From Effrenium voratum (lineage: Eukaryota; Sar; Dinophyceae; Suessiales; Symbiodiniaceae), in the NCBI GenBank assembly GCA_963377175.1, contig CAUJNA010003298.1, positions 281,501 through 345,500 on the forward strand: a stretch of 64,000 bases of DNA, given 5' to 3'. A program made the translations under genes and the position numbers. Under the pieces are notes generated by a model that was given only the letters and a program-made list of their open reading frames with translations, made no database searches and was not told the DNA's origin. Shown in pieces: positions 32,693-43,108 of the stretch; the stretch's first letter is position 1; each line of letters begins with the position of its first letter.

Positions 32693-32882
32693 GACCTAGA
32701 CATCTACCATGTCCTTACCGACCTAACCGGTAGCTCAAGGCGCATCGCGTCTCCAGCGCTTCGCTCGCTGAAGGACTGGGAGCCGCGCAGCTGCCCGGTG
32801 CTCTTCTTCTGCCCTCCCAGCCACGGCAAGCGGTGGCTGCTGGTGCTGGGGGGCGCTCGCCTTTCGGAGGCCGACGAAGCGC
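32693..32882 (+). CDS. Kelch-repeat protein, exon with third blade start
   Basis: CTCTCTTTTTTAG acceptor. Phase 0: DLDIYHVLTDLTGSSRRIAS, then WEPRSCPVLFFCPPSHGKRW followed by LLVLGGARLSEADEA. PRSCPVLFF...KRWLLVLGG is a full kelch strand pair with the double glycine. G/C third positions throughout. GTTGAA at 32883 is the likely donor; read-through would hit TGA at 32885. This is the strongest single exon of the gene. Confidence 0.65.
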
Positions 32883-33029
32883 GTTGAAGGGAGGTGAGGG
32901 AGGTGAGGGAGGTGAGGTTGGAATGGGCGCTTTTGTTTTGTCATTTGCCCCCCCATGAGCGGTTTGGTGTCCTTTTTAAGTTTAGCTTTACGAAATAAAT
33001 GGAGGATGGAATGGGTTGTTTTTCTCACA

Positions 33030-33090
33030 GAACCCCCATGATCGCCAGGGCCATTGATTTTTCCAAAAGGTCACCTATGCCCATGAGTGG
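33030..33090 (+). repeat. Family H-related fragment
   Basis: CCAGGGCCATTGATTTTTCC then AAAAGGTCACCTATGCC, matching 52900-52940 (CCAGGGCCATCTATTTGTCC, AAAAGGTCACCAATGCC). It shares the CCAGGGCCATCTATTT end with the hairpin at 52613-52719. Confidence 0.55.
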
Positions 33091-33300
33091 TTCCCCGGTG
33101 TCCCTGTAAAATCAAAGGCCCACATCGAAAGTCAAGCGTTAGACCGCAATGGGATGAATGACCGGGCGATCCTCCGACAGATCTAAAGGGCCAAATGGGA
33201 ACCCAGGATGAATAAGGACCATGGCTCTGTATGTTTGCTCTGGGCAAGCTAATTGTGGCCGTGGCTTCTCAATTGGGGAGACCCCTTGTTTGTTTGTCAG

Positions 33301-33463
33301 CGAGCAAGAAAATAATGCTTGCGCAACAGCTAGCATCATGCAAGCGGCCTTTAAGTGGAGGGCACATGAGAATGACCCAGCCCAGTTTTGCTGGCCCACT
33401 GAGTTCACCCGAACAGCATTCCAGAATTTAGCCAACGGACCTGAAAGTGGAACCCCTCGCAAG
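33301..33463 (+). CDS. Possible exon, membership uncertain
   Basis: TTGTTTGTTTGTCAG acceptor, one base, then 54 codons from EQENNACATASIMQAAFKWR through NDPAQFCWPTEFTRTAF to GTPRK, ending at GTAAAA. Borders are good and the composition is protein-like, but third positions are only weakly biased, unlike the neighbouring kelch exons. It lies between two kelch exons; it may be a loop insert or chance. Confidence 0.3.
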
Positions 33464-33471
33464 GTAAAAAC

Positions 33472-33556
33472 AGGAGTCCTTTTTCCTTGTTTTCGCAGAA
33501 CATGGATGGCTCTGGTTGTTTCATGATCTACCAGGACCATCTACTTCCCAAAAGGG
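33472..33556 (+). repeat. Short inverted-repeat element, family H copy 1
   Basis: Arms ATGGATGGCTCTGG and CCAGGACCATCTACTTCCC fold back with TTGTTTCATGATCTA as loop. The same design occurs at 52613-52719. The 65-codon frame across it (33487-33684) is therefore not called as a gene. Confidence 0.6.
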
Positions 33557-33976
33557 CAGATATTAGCCATGCATCCTACATTGTTCCAAACGGTCCCCGT
33601 TGGCAAACCTGCAGGTGCATTCGCAAGACGCAACCTTTTGGGCTTATATACAGGGCTGGATCGTTTTACTTCCCAAGTTTCTAGACATACTGTTGGGAAC
33701 ATTTGTTTTTGGGTAAACAAGCAGATGAGTAGCTGGCCAAATGGTTGGTAGTATGCTCTTGGTTTGCGGAGGATGTTTCACAATCTTCACAAAAAGCCAG
33801 GGGACAAACAACCGCATGCGGGTAACTTTCCTATGTATCTTCATGTCCCTGGACAATTCATGTTGTGACATTGAACCAGATGAACATTAATATTAGAACC
33901 ATTACCATCCCTCATGTCAGCTACGCACATTACACGAATCCCGCAAATTCGTCTCGCCTTGTTTTTCCCCTCGCAG

Positions 33977-34077
33977 ACCTCCGCTGGGGACCGCGCCCAT
34001 GCAATCGGCCCCAAGTTTCTGGACGATGCCTGGGCCGTGCACTTGGACTTTTTCACGCGCTGCCTGGCAGGCCATTG
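33977..34077 (+). CDS. Kelch-repeat protein, exon with FLDDAWAVHLD strand
   Basis: TTTTTCCCCTCGCAG acceptor; phase 0 TSAGDRAHAIGPKFLDDAWA then VHLDFFTRCLAGHW. FLDDAWAVHLD is the NDVW-type strand expected after the LLVLGG exon at 32693-32882. G/C third positions. Donor GTACGT at 34078 (or GTTATC three bases on, which would keep phase 0 for the next exon). Confidence 0.6.
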
Positions 34078-34245
34078 GTACGTTATCTCTGTTGATTGCT
34101 CTCGATGGTTTTGGTTTGTTTGTTTGGTACGTGGTTGGTTTGTTTTGAGTTTATTTGTGTTGTCTTGTCTTGTGTGCATGAATGATTATTTGCATTTGTT
34201 TCATCCAGTATTTATTGCTTGAATCCTTACTTCTTGTTTGTTTTT

Positions 34246-34273
34246 TCTTTCTTTCTTTCTTTCTTTCTTTCGC
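34246..34273 (+). repeat. (CTTT)n microsatellite
   Basis: About seven TTTC units in a T-rich intron. Confidence 0.9.
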
Positions 34274-34351
34274 ATTATTTGCTTGCCTTTCTTTTTCTGC
34301 TTGCATGCTTGATTGCTGGCTGTTTGGCTGGCACCCTCTGTCCGAGGCCAG

Positions 34352-34437
34352 GGCACGTGGCAGGACCTCGGCGAGGTCAAGGAAGAGCCTAGCGGCCCGA
34401 CAAGAACCCAGAAAATCCACATGCGGCTCATTTGGCA
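34352..34437 (+). CDS. Kelch-repeat protein, exon with TWQDLGEV strand
   Basis: Following GAGGCCAG, phase 0 reads GTWQDLGEVKEEPSGPTRTQ then KIHMRLIW. TWQDLGEV is the tryptophan strand that closes a kelch blade after FLDDAWAVHLD. The bias is strong to CCG and weaker after; the end is uncertain. A basic frame overlapping it (ARARGRTSARSRK) is rejected on codon bias. Confidence 0.5.
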
Positions 34438-34619
34438 CGCACAGTGCACTGCGCAAATATGTGTTGCACGATTTCGAAGCGGTTTTCTTGATAATTGTTT
34501 GTTTTTTTCCTGGCTAGTTGCCACGCAGCACAAAAAACGGTATATGTAAAATTAGGGGACCCCACAAATTAGTGTTTCCCCTTGGGGCAAACCTAAAAAA
34601 AGGCCTCAAAAACAATCAC

Positions 34620-34649
34620 ATACATACATAATATATATATATATATATG

Positions 34650-34682
<33 letters not shown>

Positions 34683-34685
34683 GTT
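34620..34685 (+). repeat. (TA)n with (ACAT) core
   Basis: AT repeats flanking TGTACATACATACA; similar AT tracts at 44029-44076 and 57601-57657. Confidence 0.95.
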
Positions 34686-34748
34686 TGTATGTATGAGTAT
34701 ACACAAACCCATGTGGAAAGCCCATATCCTAAGAACCCGCCGTGCTAG

Positions 34749-34805
34749 GTGACAGGGGCTTCGACTGCCACTCTGCCGCCTTCGACCCCTCGGCCTGCGA
34801 GTCGA
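34749..34805 (+). CDS. Kelch-gene exon, small
   Basis: CCGTGCTAG acceptor; frame GDRGFDCHSAAFDPSACESS with almost every third base C or G. No kelch signature itself; likely the link between blades, with three cysteines. Donor GTGCCC at 34806 is tentative. Confidence 0.45.
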
Positions 34806-34844
34806 GTGCCCAGGAAGCAACCATTTTGGACTGAGACACAGCCA

Positions 34845-34905
34845 TGTTGGGGTTTAGGGTTTCGGGGTTTAGGGCTTAGGGTTTGGGGTTTTGGGTCTGT
34901 GGTCC
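34845..34905 (+). repeat. Short degenerate TTTAGGG tract
   Basis: GGGTTTAGGGTTTCGGGG then GGGCTTAGGGTTTGGGG; about seven imperfect heptamers, just downstream of the 34749-34805 exon, inside an intron. Confidence 0.7.
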
Positions 34906-35324
34906 CCTTTGAAATTATGTGTTTTCCTTTGGTCTCCCTTGAAGTGTCTCTCCATTTTGAGAGGGGCCTCTCAAAACAGTCCCCTAAAATGACCTTTGGA
35001 CCCTTTTGAGACAAACCCATATGGGCGAACCCCTTTTTCTAGGCGCCCCAAAATGGCTTCGATTCTCCTGGTGGTTTGCCGGAAAACCACAAAAAGAGCA
35101 GCACCCTCAACAGCAAACAGACCCATATTCAACTTTAAGCATCAACAGAAAGATCCTCAAGCACAAATGGCCCAAAAGTTGGCTCAAATCGTGAGAAGGT
35201 GCGCATTTCCTTCGTTCCTTCTTTGTTGAGGGTCTGACTCTACTTTGGAGGGGATTCTCCCCTTTGGGAGGGGCCCTTTTGTTCCCGTGGCCATTAGCCG
35301 CTGAAGGTTTTGGCCAACAATAAG

Positions 35325-35396
35325 AATTATCATTCATAATTCCATGTTCTCCCATCCGGATGACAAGAACCGCCGAATTGGGGAACCCCCGCTGAG
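35325..35396 (+). CDS. Possible kelch-gene exon
   Basis: After CAATAAG, one base then IIIHNSMFSHPDDKNRRIGE and PPL plus two bases, ending at GTACGC (35397). Borders are acceptable and the codon bias is good from FSHPDD on. An ATG at 35344 is present but nothing suggests a start. Confidence 0.35.
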
Positions 35397-35407
35397 GTAC
35401 GCAAACA

Positions 35408-35870
35408 TAGTTTTGTTGTGTTTGGGTGTTTGTTTGTTTGTTGGTTGGTTGGTTGGTTTGTTTGTTTGCCGGTTTGTTGCTTGGTTGGTTTGGTTTGGTT
35501 TGGTTTGGTTTGGTTTTGCTTGCTTGCCTGCCTGCCTGCCTGCCTGCCTGCATGCTTCCTGGCTTGCTTCCTTGCTTGCTGGTTTGCTTGTGTGTTTGTT
35601 TGCTTGGTTGGTTGGTTGGTTGGTTGGTTGTATGCTTGTGCGTTTGCCTACTTGCTGTCTTGCTGTCTTGTGTGCTTTCTTGCGTGCATTGCTTGCTTGC
35701 TTGCTTGCTTGTTTGTTTGCTTGTTTGCTTGTTTGCTTGCTGTTTTTGCTTGCTGTTTTTGCTTGCTGAGTTTGCTTGTGTGTCTGCCTGCTTGATGTCT
35801 TGCTCTCTTGCTTTCTTGTGTGCTTGCTTCCCTGTTTGCTTGCTGAGCTTGCTTGTGTTGTTGGTGTTTG
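35408..35870 (+). repeat. Degenerate TTGC / TTGG / TGCC tetranucleotide region
   Basis: TTTG, GTTG, GGTT, CTGC and TTGC units drift into each other over about 460 bases. Three overlapping + frames (Leu/Cys/Ala-rich, up to 150 codons) and a Lys/Gln-rich minus frame come from this and are not genes. A shorter relative lies at 44577-44760. Confidence 0.9.
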
Positions 35871-35931
35871 GTTCGTGATGTGAGTTGTTTCTTCGGTATG
35901 CCTGGCATTTGCCTATTCGGGTGTTGGCAAG

Positions 35932-35982
35932 GCGCCGGATCTGCCCGCGGCGCCGTGGTGCTTCTGCGGGAAGGCCGGAAGG
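35932..35982 (+). CDS. Kelch-repeat protein, exon with SARGAVVLLREGR strand
   Basis: GTTGGCAAG acceptor; two bases, then AGSARGAVVLLREGRK plus one base before GTCGTT. AR-x-x-AVVLL-x-x-GR is the first strand of a kelch blade. It ends in phase 1, and the next exon (38129) starts with two bases and reads PRLFVFTASGG, the expected second strand, so phase and motif both support the join. Confidence 0.55.
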
Positions 35983-38128
35983 GTCGTTTGGGGGATTTCA
36001 ATGGGTCTGAAACGAAAGGTCCCAACAAATGTTAGGGGGGAAGAAGACCCATCTTTAGGACGTAGATCTTGCTGCTTTCTAAAACCTGGCTGAAAGCTGC
36101 AAATCAACGGAAAGCCGTAGTCAAGGACCGTTTCCAGACGAAGCGCAAGGAATCCTCAAAGAAGCCACAGGTGTGTAGTTAGGATTAACATAGCAACATG
36201 GCTACGCAATCGCTTGCGCGGTGTTGAAACCTCAGGCTTCCGAATCGCGAGGCGTTTTCTACTCGGCTGCCCCTTCGGCGCTTCCAGCGTGGAGGAAGTT
36301 GACACTCATGGAAGGCCGGGCAAGTTGACACTCAGTATTTGTTTACTGGGTGTGTCTTTTTAACGTTGGACTGCACCCCATATACAATCCAAAAAAGACG
36401 TACCGATTGTTGGTGTAGAGGACATACAGATTAACCATGCGCACGCCGATGTATTCGGAGGGTTTTCTTGTTTAGTTTCTTTTTTCTGGTACGTATGAAG
36501 TGGAATCTGACGCAAAGCAGAAGTGCCATCCCAGATGATCAAGTTTGGTGCAAGCAAGCATTGACACCAACTTGTTCGGGGGTTCGGTTTGGCTGGTTCT
36601 CTACACACTGTACTTTTGGGGTGTCTCGGATGTGTGTTCTTTTTGTTGGGTGTCTCGCTTAGCCATCTTGGCAAGTGGAACGGTCGAATTGGACATCTTG
36701 CACGATAAATTTGGCTCAACAACAACCCTCGGTGTGTAGCAGCTCAGCCCCCTCCCAAACACGCGTGCCGACGTTTTTGGGAGCTTGGCTTGCTGTTGCG
36801 GGTGTCGCTCGTGCGGCATCGGGCTCGGCAGAGCTTAGGATGGTCACAGGGCCTTATGGGAGCATGACTACAGCGGAGTAGAAGGCTTAGAGTTCCGTGG
36901 AGCTTAACATGAAACACGTTAATTTGCACGTTGGTTTTGAAAGGAAGAACACGATACAGTTGACTCCCCATTTATGCTGAACAGGAACCGACATGAAACC
37001 AACATGGTACAAAGCCGCAACATGATATCCCTTCCAATAGTGTTGGAAGCGGACGAGGGGCCTTTTCAAGTGGATGGTAGTCTTCCAAAACCAGTTGATC
37101 GTCCACTTCCACGATTGTCCGGACCCCGAAAAGGGCACTGAACCCAAAATATGGGGCATGTTGCTGTTTTCCTTTAACAGCGTCCAAACGAGCCCGCTGA
37201 ACCTTTTGCCACCATTTATAGTACGCTAATTTTGAAAGGATGTCGCTTTAGAGGGCTCCAGGTTCATCCCTTTCCGCCACCGTAAGACCTAGGCACCACG
37301 CCGGCCCCGAGTGGAATGGCACGCCCACTGCTGGCCGCGGGCCCATTGGCGCCTTGCAACTTGGCGAGGATTCTTTGAGCGTTGTTTTTGAGGCTTAGTG
37401 CCCTCTTGTCCCACAGTTGTCAAGGCCCCCACCCAATAGGCCCCCCCGATCTCAATAGGGGCTAATCGCGACTAACAAGGCAAAACACATATGATCAGAG
37501 AACAAGGATATGCTTGCAATTGAGTTTTATTGGTAATACAGAATAAGCAATCAACATGATAATAGCATTTTTTTATGAATGGGGAGTGATAGGTGAGACG
37601 AGGAACGAATACTCATGAATCCAGATATCACTATCCTATCTCTGTTTTTTCCTTTGCTTTGTCAGGGACCATGCCAGTTGCGAATTTATTGGGACCCCAA
37701 AACTGTGGGTTGTTTTAGTCGCCTTGAAAACCAACTGAACGTGGGTTCGGGACCCACAAAGAGAGTTGCACCTGCCTATGGGGCTGCATAAGGCGAACGT
37801 GTACAACCCCAGATGTTTAGAGGCAGCCTTCTCCCTTTTTGGGTTCACTAAGAATGGTCAACTCCAAACGAGTTCCAGAGTTGTTTTCTACCTTTCGGGT
37901 CACTGATTCTCACAACCAACTCCCGAAATTTCAGGCCCCAAGCTGCTGGATAAACGGGATCAAGCACCGGTGAATGTCTCGCTCCGGTGATTTCGCGATT
38001 GGGGTTGCCTCAAAATAGGGGTGCCCCCAAAGATGTTGTTTCCCTTTAAGCCAAGAACCAGAAGGGTCCCATCCAACATGCCGCTTGACGTTCCGTGGCG
38101 GGGAAACCATGGGGCCCTCCTCGCCGAG
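35983..38128. other. Long intron of the kelch gene
   Basis: About 2.1 kb between two exons that fit each other in phase. Random frames near 36468-36881 and 37636-37848 show no bias. Confidence 0.45.
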
Positions 38129-38202
38129 GCCCCCGGCTCTTCGTCTTCACCGCCTCCGGTGGCTTCGCCTCCGGCGCAAAGGAGCTCATGACGCAGCGCC
38201 AG
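38129..38202 (+). CDS. Kelch-repeat protein, exon with PRLFVFTASGGF strand
   Basis: CTCGCCGAG acceptor; two bases finish the codon from 35932-35982, then PRLFVFTASGGFASGAKELM and TQRQ, ending in phase 0 at a GCAGGG donor (GC type). RLFVFTASGG replaces the usual LFVFGG. The minus-strand frames over this G/C-rich patch (37960-38456) lack introns and bias and are shadows. Confidence 0.55.
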
Positions 38203-38598
38203 GCAGGGGCGCAAACCGCCACTACTTCCATTTGCTGAAGCCCCCGGAAAAAAAAGATGAACAAAAAAAGTAAAGCACATTTCCAGTGGTGATAGATTTC
38301 CTTTTTAACCAACAAGGGTAAATAGCAACTATTCTTAAGCAAATGGGAGTCTATGACTTTTACGGGTGTCAGAGACATGTTTCCGGTTTTGGGTTGCAAG
38401 TAAGAAATACCTCCAATGGGGCTAAACAAACATAAAGAAAAAACAAACACCACCAAGAATGCCCCCTCTTTTCATGGCCACTGGAGGTCTGACCGCAGCC
38501 CTGTTGGGATAACTCTGGAGGAAGACGCTGATGAATTTGCAAGGTTGATGAATCCACACCCCTTGAGGGAAGTCGTCAACCACAACCAGACGTTCACT

Positions 38599-38619
38599 CT
38601 CTCTCTCTCTCTCTCTCTT
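38599..38619 (+). repeat. (CT)n microsatellite
   Basis: About ten CT units. Confidence 0.95.
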
Positions 38620-38879
38620 TCCATGCCACCACAGGCCACTTCTGCGTGTTGTGACTGATCTGGGTGTGTCTCTTAAATGGGACATGGACCTTTAGTTTCC
38701 CTCTGAAACGGTACCCTCCGAACAAGACACCCAGATAATCCAGGCCCGCGAGCCGCAAGCTCCCCGCCCATGCCATCCCCCCATCCGGGATCCGGGCCTT
38801 GCGCACGGGAAGCCCGTGGTGCCCCCCAGCCACAGAGCCGCCCCCCTCTAATCCTAAGCACCCGCATCCCAGCATCTCA

Positions 38880-39235
38880 GCCCTAAACTACCCCTTCACA
38901 AAGCCAACCGCCTTCACCCACGCTTCTTAACCCACCTAAACCAACCCCAAAGCAACCCCAAATAAACCCCAAACCCACCCCAAGCTCGGCCTAAACCCAC
39001 CTAAGCCAACTCAACACCACGCCCGAAACCAACCCAAGCCAACCTTCTACACCCACCTAAATAAGCCCTAAACCAAGCGTAATTCAACTCCACAGCAACC
39101 GCCTAAACCAAATTACGCCAGCCATAAACCAACCCTCAACCAGCCCCAAGCCAACCCGAACCCTAAGCCAGCCAATCCTAAACCAAGCCTACCCGAACCA
39201 ACATGTTGTTCAACCCAAACTAAATAAATTCAAGC
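38880..39235 (+). repeat. Degenerate CCTAAACC / AACCCC tract
   Basis: CCTAAACCAACCC-like words for 350 bases, C-rich strand up. CCTAAAC is the complement of GTTTAGG, so this may be a heavily decayed TTTAGGG-type array in reverse orientation. Confidence 0.65.
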
Positions 39236-39878
39236 AAAGCCAAAGCAATACTATCAATCAGTAGTACCCCTACCCCCACAACCACGCAGGGGGGAGGCGG
39301 GGGAGAGGGATCATAACAAAGGCTGGCTTTTTTGGGGAGCCCTCGATAGGAGCCGACCAAACGGAAAGCAACCAGTTTGGGATCCTGCAACTTTGAGACG
39401 ACATGCGTGTGAATCTGGTTAAACAGAGATCAGCTTTTGACACCCCTCATACGCATGCTCATCTTAGCAGGGTTTCCGCTACCCCCAAACCATAGCTGTC
39501 AACGAAAAATGGGGGCTGTGTACATCCCTTACATGGCATGGTGAAGCCATCTGAATCTTAGATTACACTGATTCGTTGTGACCTTTTGGTGAACCGTGTC
39601 CTACCTCCATTTGCTGAATTGGTGGATTTAAACAATCATCATCCACTGTTTGTGGATGAGAGCAGGCTTCAACCAATGATGCTTCAAATCTCCGCAAGTG
39701 AAAACATCAGAGGGTGTTAAATGTTCAAGGCAGAGAGCCTCATGAATGGGATGCTTTGCCAAGTTGTAAAATGCACGTTACCGGTTGAACCGGTTGTTTG
39801 TGGCTGTTTACTTGGGTCGGACAACAAACACAAACCTTTTCGTTCTGTGAGGGCCTGTCCCTCAAGGCTTTTGTGCAG

Positions 39879-39935
39879 GTCTGGAGCACTGCAAACCGAT
39901 GGTGACGAGAAAAGCCTATACCAACCCATGCCAGG
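39879..39935 (+). CDS. Possible small exon
   Basis: GGCTTTTGTGCAG acceptor; two bases then LEHCKPMVTRKAYTNPCQ, ending one base later at GTATAA. Protein-like but with modest codon bias. Not recognised. Confidence 0.25.
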
Positions 39936-40603
39936 GTATAACATATCCTCACTTCCCGAGTTCCTGGACTGAACATGTTTGTGGGGAAAGCCATTTTAGT
40001 GGTAAACAACATGCTTGGATTTGTGTTTTGCCCATCAACTCAAGTGAGTAGCGTTTCAAGGATGTTCCAATGTTTTTGTTTAACCTGTCAAAATCTGCCA
40101 TACCGCCCCGTGAACATGATTGTTTTGCCCCGTTTAACTTGTTTGACAACTCTGATTCTTTCCGCCTAGCAAAACACAATCAAGCATGTTGCAGGGTATG
40201 AAAGATCAAGCCAGCTAGCATCGTTTCAGAAGGGTGACTTGTTAGGTTTGCAACAGCTAAGGTTGATTCATCCGGGGCTAACATGAGCTGTCTCTAATAT
40301 TTAGGTGTATTTTAGGGGGACGCCTTCTGCCTGGGTCGTGCAGAATTCGAACAGGAAACTTGCCGTATTTTGAAGCAAACCCATAATATATAGAATCCCC
40401 TATACCACCCCCAATGAAGGGACCTTTTTCCATTTTAGCCGCCAGGGCTCGGACAAGGGAGGTGCATGTATTGGAGTCGAAGAGGGTAACAACTCCCAAA
40501 AACGACGGCGAGTCTTTAAAACGAAGCATGTTATTGTACATTTGGCGGCTTTTTGTGATTTGTTCTTTTGAATTACGATAGACGAGATAGACGAAAAGTA
40601 ACT

Positions 40604-40700
40604 GGAAGACTACAGGAAGACTACAGGAAGACTACAGGAAGACTACCGGAAGACTAAGGGAAGATTATGGAAAAAACTATGGGAAGGCGACTACGGGAAG
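40604..40700 (+). repeat. 11-bp tandem repeat (GGAAGACTACA)
   Basis: Four near-perfect copies followed by decaying ones (ACTACCGGAAG, ACTAAGGGAAG, GACTACGGGAAG). Confidence 0.9.
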
Positions 40701-41249
40701 ACACTATACTACAACATTACGTGACCAACACCTTAACAACGAAGGCGAGTCTTGAAATCGAAGGATTCAGAGATTTTCCAGTTTGGCACAATGGTTTTGG
40801 CAGTGGCCTAATTTAATATTCCCTTTGCTGATGCGGCGTTTTTTGTTGGGGGGATGGTGCCGCGGTGCCAAATGGAGCCCAGTTCAGCTGATTGCCTCCC
40901 GGCCGGCTTTTCAACCCAGAGGTGCACATGTTTTCTTGCCTGGCTTTCCTTTAACTGGGTTGTTGAACATCAATCCTGAATCCTTAGGCCAGTTGCCAGT
41001 GGTTCCCCTATGTCTTGCTATGTAGGACTACCAGGATCCCCTTATTTTGAACGAAGCTCAAACTCTGCCAACAGATTCCTCTTTTCCTCAACTGCAGGTC
41101 TGGGCAGTTGCGTCAAGAAAGCTCCGCTCTTTTTTTTTGGGAAACAAATAAATCGAAAACCCGACACAAAAAAAAGAAGACACAACACGACTTAAAACGA
41201 CCTAAACCGACTTAAAACCAAACAAAAACAACCTCGGCGTCGCGGTCAG

Positions 41250-41321
41250 GTCTTGCAGCTTCTGGGGCTGCAGCTGGAGAGAGCCTGGGCTTTGCCCCTG
41301 CCGCTCTGGCGCGGACCCTAG
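41250..41321 (+). CDS. Kelch gene, probable C-terminal exon
   Basis: CGCGGTCAG acceptor; phase 0, matching the exon ending at 38202. It reads VLQLLGLQLERAWALPLPLW then RGP and TAG at 41319-41321, and 19 of 23 third bases are G/C. Leu-rich and amphipathic. The other open + frame (AASGAAAGESLGFAPAALAR) and the minus frames have far weaker bias. If the TAG is real the kelch protein ends here; otherwise it continues into 41497. Confidence 0.45.
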   Translation, partial: VLQLLGLQLERAWALPLPLWRGP

Positions 41322-41496
41322 GGCACGGGGCCGCCGGCCGCCGGCTGCCCGTGGGAGGCGGTTGGATTTTTGGCTCGGTGCCTCTTGAGTTTTTTGGGGC
41401 AAACCTAAGTAAGACTTGGAGGTGTTCGCCATTTGGAGACAAACCCAAATGGCCTATAAATGGTTCGCTGATGGCTTTTCTTTGACGATCCTACAG

Positions 41497-41561
41497 AGTT
41501 TGGCACGCTAAAGAGGCGCAGCAAAACCAGCGACATGTGTTCCCCTTTCGACGGAGCCAAG
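41497..41561 (+). CDS. Exon before a matched terminal exon
   Basis: TTTGACGATCCTACAG acceptor; two bases then FGTLKRRSKTSDMCSPFDGA and K, ending in phase 0 at GTGCCG. The next exon at 41638 starts in phase 0. Basic, hydrophilic; no family recognised. It could be the end of the kelch gene, or a separate small gene if 41321 is a true stop. Confidence 0.5.
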
Positions 41562-41637
41562 GTGCCGATGCACTTTGTTTGCCTGGCTCAATGTTTGGTA
41601 GCACCCAAGACATTTCCGCTGTCTTCTTTTCACGCAG

Positions 41638-41679
41638 GGCCGCATTGAAAACCCCAGGAGCTTAGAGGATTTCCGTTGA
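41638..41679 (+). CDS. C-terminal exon, GRIENPRSLEDFR
   Basis: TTCTTTTCACGCAG acceptor, phase 0, 13 codons reading GRIENPRSLEDFR and TGA (41677-41679). Short but with a good acceptor and matching phase. Confidence 0.4.
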   Translation, partial: GRIENPRSLEDFR

Positions 41680-42281
41680 GTGGGAGTGACGTGCATTCGA
41701 CGTTCAGTTTTGATTTACCAGGTCGCTTTTAGCCTTCACCGATTGCTTGTTCCCATGTCCAAATCCCAAGTACAGTCCAAAAAGCAGTGGTTGAGTGGTT
41801 CGGGGTGCTGGTTCGAGACCAGGTTTGATGTGGATCATGTGCGCATTGTTGAATGCGCTGTAGAGGGAACGTGAGCTCAGGCTTCATAAGGGTCCTTGGC
41901 TAGAGCGTATCCCTAAATTGCAGCCTGATTTTAACTCAGGACCATCCAACACGCAAGGGAGGGTTTGTGGAAGTGGTCCTAAGCTCACGCTTTTGCGGCA
42001 ACCAAATCTCTTCCGTGGGGGTTTCGTGCAGTTTGGAATCGGCGCAAAGCGATCTGTGCAGATTGTGTCCACACTTTTGCGGGGGACCATATTTTGGTTC
42101 GACCCCTTCAACTGCATTTCGGACCCTATCGACAAGAGGTAAACAGGGCTAAAAGACAGGCTAGGCTCTTGGTGGTTTTAAATGGAACAACCAAAAGAAA
42201 CACAACCATTTCGGGGCACAGGGTCCCTCATGTTTGGTCCGAGCCTTGCAGATTCCACCGTCGCTTTTTTGTCTTGCCCAG

Positions 42282-42362
42282 GCAATCTCGAGTCGTGCCG
42301 TGCTTGCTGCCGCGCCCTCGCGCCGCGCGCAAGATGATCGGAAAGAAAAATGGCTGCGCCAG
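42282..42362 (+). CDS. Exon AISSRAVLAAAP (gene D)
   Basis: CTTTTTTGTCTTGCCCAG acceptor and GTAGAG donor enclose exactly 27 codons: AISSRAVLAAAPSRRAQDDR then KEKWLRQ. Phase 0 at both ends. Ala/Arg-rich with a basic tail, possibly helical. The next candidate at 42731 is also phase 0. Confidence 0.55.
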
Positions 42363-42730
42363 GTAGAGGGTACAACGGACCATCCTATGCCATGAACAAA
42401 GGAAAATCACACATCTGTGTCCTATGGTTCAACGGTAGATTGATTTGATTGTGCCCCACAACAACCCCATTCCAATTACTTACAGAGAACACCAAGCGTT
42501 TGTAGGTAAATAGAGTTGTGTTTTTGCTTTAGCTTTTTCCGTGTGACTCTCGTGAGATCGTAGAGAAGCCCCCTTGATTTGCGTTTCGTGTGAATTCCCG
42601 TTTCGGGTCCTTTGATTTGGCAAGGCAGCCCCTGCTAGGGTTGGAGAAACAGGTGACAACATCATGGCCCAGTTGAATCCGAAAGTTAGGGGTTGATTTG
42701 GTTTTGCTAAAGGAAAGCTTGAGAATACAG

Positions 42731-42865
42731 GTCTGCCCCTGTTACCGTAGCCGCAACGGGTTGCCATATTCCTCTCTTGAGGCCATTGTCAGCGTTGCTT
42801 ATTGCAAATCAAGGGGACTTGCCTTATTGGTGATGTGTTTTACGAGTCGAACCTCTTGGTGGCTG
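42731..42865 (+). CDS. Exon of gene D, Cys-containing
   Basis: After GAGAATACAG, 45 codons in phase 0 from VCPCYRSRNGLPYSSLEAIV through SVAYCKSRGLALLVMCFTSR to TSWWL, ending at GTGAGG. Contains a CPC motif and a hydrophobic LALLVMCF stretch. Third positions are only moderately biased; phases agree with 42282-42362. Confidence 0.4.
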
Positions 42866-43108
42866 GTGAGGTTTCTACGAGAGCATTTGCTTGGAGAGCA
42901 CCTTGATCCGACTGGGCCGGCTACAATGCCTTGTACAAGATGCACTTGATTTGCCGTTACTGGACGTGGCTGAACTTTGACTCTTGTACCCATTTGAGTT
43001 TATGTCATTGTCCCCAACCAGCAACAAGGTGTCACTTTACGCAGTTGGATGTGTCTGGCCAAAATGCCTGTTTGGCAACATGGCAGCATTTGGGCCCTTC
43101 ACGAAAGC

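Larger units (their letters stand above)
39236..41249. other. Gap with one weak exon and an 11-bp tandem repeat
   Basis: Apart from 39879-39935 and 40604-40700, no splice-bounded island seen. Confidence 0.35.

Noticed and set aside
33487..33684. 65-codon frame starting MFSQNMDGSGCF
   Set aside because: Its first part is the family H hairpin; the apparent peptide comes from the element arms.
35107..35878. Leu/Cys/Ala and Lys/Gln/Thr frames of 125-150 codons
   Set aside because: They come from TTGC/TTGG/CTGC tetranucleotide drift.
41202..41448. Minus-strand Pro/Arg/Ala-rich frames
   Set aside because: Antisense shadows of the biased + exon at 41250-41321.
41786..41822. tRNA-like words TGGTTGAGTGGTTCGGG and GGTTCGAGACC
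   Set aside because: They resemble A and B boxes but are only a few bases apart, so no cloverleaf can form.
42422..42440. A-box-like GGTTCAACGGTAGA
   Set aside because: No B box or acceptor stem within range.
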